From the NCBI GenBank assembly GCA_965208605.1, contig OZ242345.1, positions 124,001-188,000 on the forward strand: a stretch of 64,000 nt of DNA, read 5' to 3'. This stretch comes from UBA9659 sp965208605. Its GTDB lineage: Bacteria; Pseudomonadota; Gammaproteobacteria; Pseudomonadales; Azotimanducaceae. A model generated the notes under the pieces. That model did not search any database. It had not been told where the DNA came from and worked only from the letters and a program-made list of their open reading frames with translations. Position 1 is the stretch's first letter. Every line of letters begins with the position of its first letter. A program made the position numbers and the translations under genes. Of the stretch, positions 59,101-64,000 are shown piece by piece.

Positions 59101-62100
59101 TTTGGCTATCAGCGACTTCGCCACTGACACCGGTGCCACGGTGAATCGCATTGCCCCCGACAGCGGCTTCCACCGCACCTACACCATCACCTTCACCCCG
59201 ACTGCGGCAACCTTCGCCCTGATTCTTGCCGCGGAGAGCATTACCGACCGCGCCGCCCTCACTGGTCCGGCAACAGCGGCCCGCGCCGACGGCACCTTGA
59301 CCCCGCCCGCGTCCATGGATGCGACCTTGTCATCTCTGACTCTTTCGGCCGGCACCTTGTCGCCCGAGTTTGCTGCCGCCACCGAGGGCTACACCGCTAA
59401 CGTAGACAATGATGTGGCAAGCACCACGGTCACCCCGACCACGACTGACGATGGCGCCAGCGTAACCGTGGATGGCACGGCGGCTACCAGTGGCACCCCC
59501 TCCGGCGCGAACAACCTGAATGTTGGCGCAAACGAAATCAGAGTCGTCGTTACTGCCGAGGACGGCAGCACCACAAAAACCTACACCGTTACGGTGACCC
59601 GCGCCGGCAACAGCGCGCCGGATTTGTCTGACAATGAAGCGAGTCCGATGGTCGCCGAGAACACGCCCATAACCACAGAAGTGGCGATCTACCGTGCGAC
59701 TGATGTCGAGAACAACGCCATTACCTGGGCACTCACTGGCACGGATGCGTCATTCTTTACGCTTGACGGCACAAGCGGCGCATTGACTTTCAATACTTCG
59801 CCGGACTTTGAAGACGCGCACGGTGCCACCTACGCGATTACCGTGACCGCCACCGACGACGGCACGCCGAATGAGACCAGCACACTTGAAGTAACGGTTA
59901 CCGTTACCAATGCGGATGAAGAGGGCACCATCGGCGCCATCACTGGCACCGCGCAGGTCGGGCAGACCTTGACCGCCGGCGAAGTAACCGACCCGGATAA
60001 CGTGGTTGCTGACAGCATCACCTATCAATGGCAAAGCGACAGCACCGACATAGACGATGCCACCAGCGAGACCTACACGCCGGTAGTAGCGGATATTGAC
60101 CAGACCATTCAAGTCATGGTCACTTACACCGACGGTCATGGCCCCGGCAAAACCATCACCAGCGCGGCGACCGAAGCCGTAACCGCCGCGCCAGTAACCG
60201 TGTCCACGGATGCGGACTTGTCCGCTTTGACTATCGCGGATAACAACGGCGTGGCGGTTGTTCTGGACCCGATTTTCGATGCCGCCAGCCCCGACACCCT
60301 GGACTACACCGCCAGCGTGGATAATGAGGTGACCAGCGTTACGGTTACGCCGACCACGGCTGACGATGCCGCCAGCCTAACCGTTGCTGGCGGCGAAGCC
60401 TCAAATCCGATTGCCCTGACGGTCGGCGCAAACGCCATCGCCATTATCGTTACCGCTGAAGACACTACCGCAGTGAAAACCTACACTGTCACCGTCACTC
60501 GCGCCGACAACACCGCGCCGGATTTGTCTGGCAATGAAGCGAGTCCGATGGTCGCCGAGAACACGCCCATAACCACAGAAGTGGCGACCTACCGTGCGAC
60601 TGATGTCGAGAACAACGCCATTACCTGGGCACTCACCGGCACGGATGCGGGCCAACTTTCCATCAATGCCGAAAGCGGCGCATTGACTTTCAATACTTCA
60701 CCGGACTATGAATCTCCGCAAGACACTGACGCCGACAACGAATATCAAGTCACCGTTACCGCCACCGATGACGGCACGCCGAGTGAGACCAGCACACTTG
60801 AGGTGACGGTTACCGTTACCAATGAGGATGAAGAGGGTGCCATCGGCGCCATCGACGGCAGCGCGCAGGTCGGCGAGCAATTAACCACCGGCGCGGTAAC
60901 CGACCCGGATTCGCCGTCTACGTCGGTTACGGTTACCGGCTGGCAATGGCAGGGCGACAGCACCAACATAGACGGTGCCACCAGCGAGACCTACACCCCG
61001 GCAGAAGCGGATCTCGACAAGACCATTCAAGTCATGGTCACTTACACCGACGGTCATGGCCCCGGCAAGACCCTCACCAGCGCACCGACCGAAGCCGTGA
61101 TCGCCGCGCCCGCATCCACGGACGCGGACTTGTCCAGTTTGACTATCGCGGATAACAACGGCACTACGGTTGTTCTGGATCCGATTTTCGATGCCGCCAG
61201 CCCCGACATCCTGGACTACACCGCCAACGTGGATAATGGGATAACCAGCGTTACGGTTACGCCGACCACGGCTGACGATGCCGCAAGCCTAACCGTTGCC
61301 GGTACGGATACTACCAGTGGCGACGCCAGCGCAACGATTGACCTGACGGCCGGCGAAGCAAAAGCCATCGCCATCATCGTTACCGCCGAAGACGACACCA
61401 CCACAAAAACCTACACTGTCACCGTCACTCGCGCCGACAACACCGCGCCGGATTTGTCTGGCAATGAAGCGAGTCCGATGGTCGCCGAGAACACGCCCAT
61501 AACCACAGAAGTGGCGACCTACCGTGCGACTGATGTCGAGAACAACGCCATTACCTGGGCACTCACCGGCACGGATGCGGGCCAACTTTCCATCAATGCC
61601 GAAAGCGGCGCATTGACTTTCAATACTTCACCGGACTATGAATCTCCGCAAGACACTGACGCCGACAACGAATATCAAGTCACCGTTACCGCCACCGATG
61701 ACGGCACGCCGAGTGAGATCAGCACACTTGAGGTGACGGTTACCGTTACCAATGAGGATGAAGAGGGCACCATCGGCGACATTATCGGCCTCGCGCAGGT
61801 CGGCGAGCAATTAACCACCGGCGCGGTAACCGACCCGGATTCGCCGTCTACGTCGGTTACGGTTACCGGCCATCTATGGCAAAACACGGACGGCAGCGCC
61901 ATCACTGGTACTACCGACGCGGCGACCTACACGCCGACCGCAACCGAGGTGGGCAAGACCCTTCGAGTCATCGTTACTTACACCGACGGTCATGGCCCCG
62001 GCAAGACCCTTACCAGCGCAGAGACCGAAGTCGTGACCGCCGCGCCCGCATCCACGGACGCGGACTTGTCCGCTTTGACTATCGCGGATAACAACGGCGT

Positions 62101-64000
62101 GGCGGTTGTTCTGGACCCGATTTTCGATGCCGCCAGCCCCGACACCCTGGACTACGCCGCCAGCGTGGATAATGAGGTGACCAGCGTTACGGTTACGCCG
62201 ACCACGGCTGACGATGCCGCAAGCGTAACCGTTGCTGGCACGGATACTACCAGTGGCGACGCCAGCGTAGCGATTGACCTGACGGCCGGCGAAGCAAACG
62301 CCATCGCCATCGTCGTGACCGCCGAGGACGGCACCACCACAAAAACCTACACCGTTACGGTGACCCGCGCCGCACCGCCCAACCAGCCGCCAGTGGCTAA
62401 TGCGGGTGCCGACCAGAGCGTGACCACCGACGCAACAGTAACGCTGAGCGGCTCCGCTACCGACCCCGATCAAGCGAGCGATTCGTTGACATACCTCTGG
62501 ACGCAGACCAGCGGCACCCCGGCGGTAACCTTGAACGCTGCCGACACCGCTACCGCGGAATTCACCGCGCCGGACGTCGCCACGGTCCTGGTCTTCACCC
62601 TGACCGTCACCGATGATGCCGGTATCAGCGACACCGATACGGTAACCATCACCGTAACCGCGCCGCTCGCCTTTAGCGCCGGGCCCGCGCTCACAAACAA
62701 TAGCCTTTTCGCCAGTGGTGATTTCGCCGCAGACGGCAACACCCTGACCCTGACCTTCAGCGTCAATCTGCCATTGGCAAACCCGCCGAGTGTGGTCTTC
62801 TCTGGCCACGACCGCTTCACCGATGTCTACACCCCGTTCGCCACCGTTACGGCGACAAAAGACGTGGGCGATAACAATGATTACACGGCGGAATATACGG
62901 TGGTCGCGGCAGAGGTTGATCCTCAGCAGGATCAGGTGGTTGGCTATGACATTGGCGCAATGGTAGCCGCCGATAATCCCGACAATACCTTTGACCCTGT
63001 CCCTGCCGATGTTGATATACAAATTGATGTGCGCGCACCGACCGCCAGTTTCGGCTCTCTCCCGGCCCTGTTCGTGGATAGGTCGGCGGCGGTCAGATTA
63101 ACCATAGACGACGAGGGAGCGCATCAGTCGCTGACGACCTCCGATGTTACGGCAACCAATGCCAAAGACCTGGCACTGGCTAGGGTTACGGGAACTGACG
63201 AGTATGCGGTTACCTTCACGCCGATGGCGGCGGGCGAGGTGGTCATCACCTTCAATAGCACCGGCCGGGTAACCGATAGCGCCGGCAATGTTATCGCCGC
63301 GGCGACCGCGAGCGGCACGGCGGTGCTATCCGCGGATGCGGACTTGTCATCGTTGACGATCGTGGATAACAACAGCATGGCGGTTGTTCTGGATCCGATT
63401 TTCGATGCCGCCGCCCCCGACATCGTGGACTACGCCGCCAACGTGGATAATGAGGTAACCAGCGTTACGGTTACGCCGACCACGGCTGACGATGCCGCAA
63501 GCGTAACCGTGGCTGGCGGCGAAGCCAGCGCAGCGATTAACCTGACGGCCGGCGAAGCAACAGCCATCGCCATTGTCGTTACTGCCGAGGACGGCAGCAC
63601 CACAAAAACCTACACCGTAACGGTGACCCGCGGTGCACCGCCCAACCAGCCGCCAGTGGCTAATGCGGGTGCCGACCAGAGCGTGACCACCGGCACGGAA
63701 GTAACGCTGACCGGCACCGGCAGTAGCGACCCCGATACGGACGATGCCCTGACTTATGCCTGGGTGCATACTTCAACCGATGATGCACCGCCCGCCACGG
63801 ATATCCCCTTGACCAACGCCGACACCGCCACGGCGACCTTCACCGCGCCGGACACCGCCGCGGTGCTGGTGTTCACCTTGACCGTCACCGATGATTCCGG
63901 TGACTCCGCCACCAACACCAACGCCGACACAGTAACCATCACCGTAACCGCGCCGCTCGCCACCGGGCTGACCGCGACCTTCGGCGGCGTCTCTGCTTCC
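53120..64000 (+). CDS. Giant secreted Ig/cadherin-repeat adhesin-like protein (5' part; runs past the window)
   Basis: 3,627 codons with no stop. Signal peptide MNKLVTKIVTKFIFASALLL...VVVSA (1-28). Modules seen: Big_12-like Ig domains (29-133; near-copy at 941-1040), HYR/DUF5011-like units (about 850-935, 1560-1630), and cadherin-like repeats with DFE...D-D/DAND patterns (about 552-652, 1147-1249, then a series from 2168). There are also PKD-like domains (NQPPVAEAGA 1353; NQPPVANAGA about 3087 and 3509) and five cadherin-like beta-sandwich domains (ADLSALTIADNNG type). I saw no cysteine; acidic throughout, as in calcium-stiffened stalks. Likely a surface adhesin or matrix protein. Anchor and export class are unknown because the C-terminus is missing. 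An in-frame upstream ATG exists at 52856. Confidence 0.9.
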   Translation, partial: MNKLVTKIVTKFIFASALLLTTGVVVSADPFAVTIPALGESTVGQPANVRITLGASVTGLTINHFTATNASRDSLSGSGTDYVLVYTPAAVGEVTLSIAADRVTDGDGNTNSAASASGTAVAAAMDTKNPSVMTFETNNISGIRTIGNDLETYSVTFSEPVTAPGGTPLGHDIFSKSTGATVTALTDSGDQTRYTITFTPTETAFTLIITGRSVRDLSGNIGPRRDNRASGRAQAPAAVVHEFGTFFDASIVGKQGPASFIFGEAVTGVDVAAFSGSTGVTIDSVRPVGTSTTSYRLRITPTEETFTLLLAANSVTITSSGDMGPAEPVSVTRTALPALVFTAGPVLASSNAGDYTRDGDTLTLAFTVSLPLTGDPSVTIAGQTVTATKGSGNDYTATYTVVAAAVTDGAVVYDLSEMTATNHGDNTFDPDAVTSSIRIDVVAPSVTTFITPDADGMLDAQQTHSITFSEPVTGLDSSTLATVITTTGGVTVDSVADTNSDQTTYDIAFTPTERTFDLTLAANSVTDLAGRTGPASEVTVGGVAVGPPVTITTLPALVIKENNQVVTHLTAEDADGNDISTAVTWTVTGGADRSAIGEFFENELAWSLAVNTNADFENPLDADRNNSYEITLTATDSDGASDDLEVTITVEDANDRGSVGVIGGRAQVGQELTAGAISDQDVGTGTDGAYTDITYVWQADRNAISGATSETYMLTAAEEGKKILVAVTYTDVHGTETANSRETVAVVAETVLEPPTLALADDTNIDGDYITSNPVVNVLLSSDFDSARGDTWEYSTNSGNSFTVGSDTSFTLDANRSYAAGWVQAVQTLDGVRSAANPLGDRVITVDSRAPEITLLGEVTVPLTLGDPAYADAGATATDVGGNPVDLTSAITTLITFAGDTVSTVNPDTVGDYTITYDVSDLAGNAAMQVERTVVVSAPIPFAVTIPVLGESTVGQPANVRISLGASVTGLMADDFEVTNASLGTLSGSGTDYVLVYTPTTAGAVTLTLAADRVTDTNGNPNLVASASGTAVAAAMDTEGKPRFIARMTIAGLTTAEFDEDKFVMGIAGLLAIDAADVRVLSIAAGSVVVDYEVVADTVAARDARATALSAASELDLRTATGQALPDDAAVTTTPPEARQPAINTAPVIDASNQAVNHPENTPITTIVTTYTATDVEKNTITWALTGTDASFFTLDGTSGALTFNTSPDFEDAQDTDADNEYQVTVTATDDGTPNETSTLEVTVTVTNEDEEGTIGAITGTAQVGVTLTAGEVTDPDSPSTSVTVTNYQWQSAASDGGDYADISGATNEATYTLTADEIDQTIRVMVTYTDGHAAGKTLTSAATTAVVAAPATNQPPVAEAGAAQSVTTSTEVTLDGSGSNDPESGVLTYLWTHTSTDGDTPATPITLSGGTTATATFTAPATAGELIFTLTVTDDAATPASHSDTVTIIVQPVLAITTGPALTSDNAGDYAIDADILTLTFTVNLPLASAPSVTIAGQGATVTKGTGNDYTATYTVVAADVTDGALVAYDIDAMTAAGNASNTLDPDAADSTIRIDVTAPVIDLNGGDVTLTVGDTYTEQGASATDAVDTDVTVTATGTVNINTAGTYTITYDATDAAGNEAEQKTRSVVVQPILAFAAGEEPALTSNNADDYAIDGNTLSLTFTVNLPLASEPTVSIAGQTATVTSTDNDYTATYLVVAAQVMGLDGTLVSYDIGAMTAADNPTNALDPEVVTSAIQIDVTAPTIPNVPLTFSPRTPDGGRTHIRTDDLLRITLVSSEALSAESLLGAVQLADKPALDLQATSDPLRYEVVYTVQAGDNNLNTNLTLSGVADLAGNEFTETTWSYDIHLDGIPPAVHSRGSSGNTINDQLRLTIRFTEVVIGLEAEDFVGEGATVEGVSSDRFDHFIIFTPIAANFTLTLKAGTMHDLADDGPAEQGNAGPVADFVVVRGTAETGDTTAPSVTTFEDITAVGNLADAQEYEHTITFSEAVTGLAISDFATDTGATVNRIAPDSGFHRTYTITFTPTAATFALILAAESITDRAALTGPATAARADGTLTPPASMDATLSSLTLSAGTLSPEFAAATEGYTANVDNDVASTTVTPTTTDDGASVTVDGTAATSGTPSGANNLNVGANEIRVVVTAEDGSTTKTYTVTVTRAGNSAPDLSDNEASPMVAENTPITTEVAIYRATDVENNAITWALTGTDASFFTLDGTSGALTFNTSPDFEDAHGATYAITVTATDDGTPNETSTLEVTVTVTNADEEGTIGAITGTAQVGQTLTAGEVTDPDNVVADSITYQWQSDSTDIDDATSETYTPVVADIDQTIQVMVTYTDGHGPGKTITSAATEAVTAAPVTVSTDADLSALTIADNNGVAVVLDPIFDAASPDTLDYTASVDNEVTSVTVTPTTADDAASLTVAGGEASNPIALTVGANAIAIIVTAEDTTAVKTYTVTVTRADNTAPDLSGNEASPMVAENTPITTEVATYRATDVENNAITWALTGTDAGQLSINAESGALTFNTSPDYESPQDTDADNEYQVTVTATDDGTPSETSTLEVTVTVTNEDEEGAIGAIDGSAQVGEQLTTGAVTDPDSPSTSVTVTGWQWQGDSTNIDGATSETYTPAEADLDKTIQVMVTYTDGHGPGKTLTSAPTEAVIAAPASTDADLSSLTIADNNGTTVVLDPIFDAASPDILDYTANVDNGITSVTVTPTTADDAASLTVAGTDTTSGDASATIDLTAGEAKAIAIIVTAEDDTTTKTYTVTVTRADNTAPDLSGNEASPMVAENTPITTEVATYRATDVENNAITWALTGTDAGQLSINAESGALTFNTSPDYESPQDTDADNEYQVTVTATDDGTPSEISTLEVTVTVTNEDEEGTIGDIIGLAQVGEQLTTGAVTDPDSPSTSVTVTGHLWQNTDGSAITGTTDAATYTPTATEVGKTLRVIVTYTDGHGPGKTLTSAETEVVTAAPASTDADLSALTIADNNGVAVVLDPIFDAASPDTLDYAASVDNEVTSVTVTPTTADDAASVTVAGTDTTSGDASVAIDLTAGEANAIAIVVTAEDGTTTKTYTVTVTRAAPPNQPPVANAGADQSVTTDATVTLSGSATDPDQASDSLTYLWTQTSGTPAVTLNAADTATAEFTAPDVATVLVFTLTVTDDAGISDTDTVTITVTAPLAFSAGPALTNNSLFASGDFAADGNTLTLTFSVNLPLANPPSVVFSGHDRFTDVYTPFATVTATKDVGDNNDYTAEYTVVAAEVDPQQDQVVGYDIGAMVAADNPDNTFDPVPADVDIQIDVRAPTASFGSLPALFVDRSAAVRLTIDDEGAHQSLTTSDVTATNAKDLALARVTGTDEYAVTFTPMAAGEVVITFNSTGRVTDSAGNVIAAATASGTAVLSADADLSSLTIVDNNSMAVVLDPIFDAAAPDIVDYAANVDNEVTSVTVTPTTADDAASVTVAGGEASAAINLTAGEATAIAIVVTAEDGSTTKTYTVTVTRGAPPNQPPVANAGADQSVTTGTEVTLTGTGSSDPDTDDALTYAWVHTSTDDAPPATDIPLTNADTATATFTAPDTAAVLVFTLTVTDDSGDSATNTNADTVTITVTAPLATGLTATFGGVSAS
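59621..62373 (+). repeat. Three tandem 900-930-bp modules in the adhesin
   Basis: Each unit (from 59621, 60521 and 61451) encodes a cadherin-like repeat, a WQ-type Ig domain and a cadherin-like beta-sandwich. Units 2 and 3 are almost identical at the DNA level over about 360 bp (60476-60837 against 61406-61767, one mismatch seen), so they were duplicated or homogenised recently. Confidence 0.93.

Noticed and set aside
53165..63963. Many long open frames on the minus strand (e.g. 53165-54625, 57305-59173, 61874-63022)
   Set aside because: They are reverse-strand shadows of the repetitive Thr/Ala/Asp/Val-rich adhesin. They repeat wherever the modules repeat and lack recognisable domains.

Overview
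The window reads as chromosome of a Gram-negative gammaproteobacterium. Evidence: lipid A and LPS genes (msbA, lpxK, kdsB, lpxA), the FabA/FabB unsaturated fatty acid pair, exbB-exbD, and a gene order exbB-exbD-lpxK-Trm112-kdsB-murB-rne/rluC that I recall from Pseudomonas-type genomes. It looks free of phage. It is unusually rich in short tandem duplications and dispersed palindromic repeats, which hints at a lineage with relaxed genome upkeep, possibly host-associated (inference).

Layout. 1-7040: AT-richer accessory/defence island. It holds a small possible nuclease, an XRE-ImmA protein with a broken DUF4411 partner, an OLD-type ATPase/TOPRIM protein with a GIY-YIG-like head, and a type III-like Res protein; only two scraps remain of what looks like the methylase 3' end. 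The island stops 14 bp from the 3' end of a tRNA-Leu. 7388-18003: DMT permease, lon, pyk, a CPT-like kinase, threonine aldolase, riboflavin synthase, and a probable mesaconyl-CoA hydratase / mesaconyl-CoA C1-C4 CoA-transferase pair. 18095-24328: exbB, exbD, an in-frame MsbA-LpxK fusion, Trm112-like protein, kdsB, murB. 24400-35581: rne and rluC (divergent), rpmF, fabD, fabG, acpP, fabF, mltG, tmk, holB; plsX and fabH are absent from their usual place. 35735-36943: an AAA+ ATPase sits between holB and pilZ. 37223-42296: pilZ, GNAT, a molybdenum hydroxylase operon (M-S-L) and a MoaD-like protein. 42618-50922: HAD phosphatase, lpxA, fabA, fabB, phoB, phoR, sppA. 51280-52449: a second AAA+ paralogue. 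53120 to the window edge: the first 3,627 codons of a giant secreted Ig/cadherin-repeat protein, preceded by a run of 15 C.

Two genome-scale patterns stand out. (1) Many gene ends, gene starts and surface loops carry short tandem duplications. Units are 12 or 15 bp inside genes and 13, 14, 16, 17 or 28 bp at gene ends; several copy the stop or start codon itself. (2) A family of palindromic elements fills the gaps, most often between convergent genes. Some copies differ by paired, structure-preserving changes.

The best candidates for something undescribed are the boundary-duplication pattern, the MsbA-LpxK fusion, the adhesin switch region, and the GIY-YIG/OLD/Res defence island.
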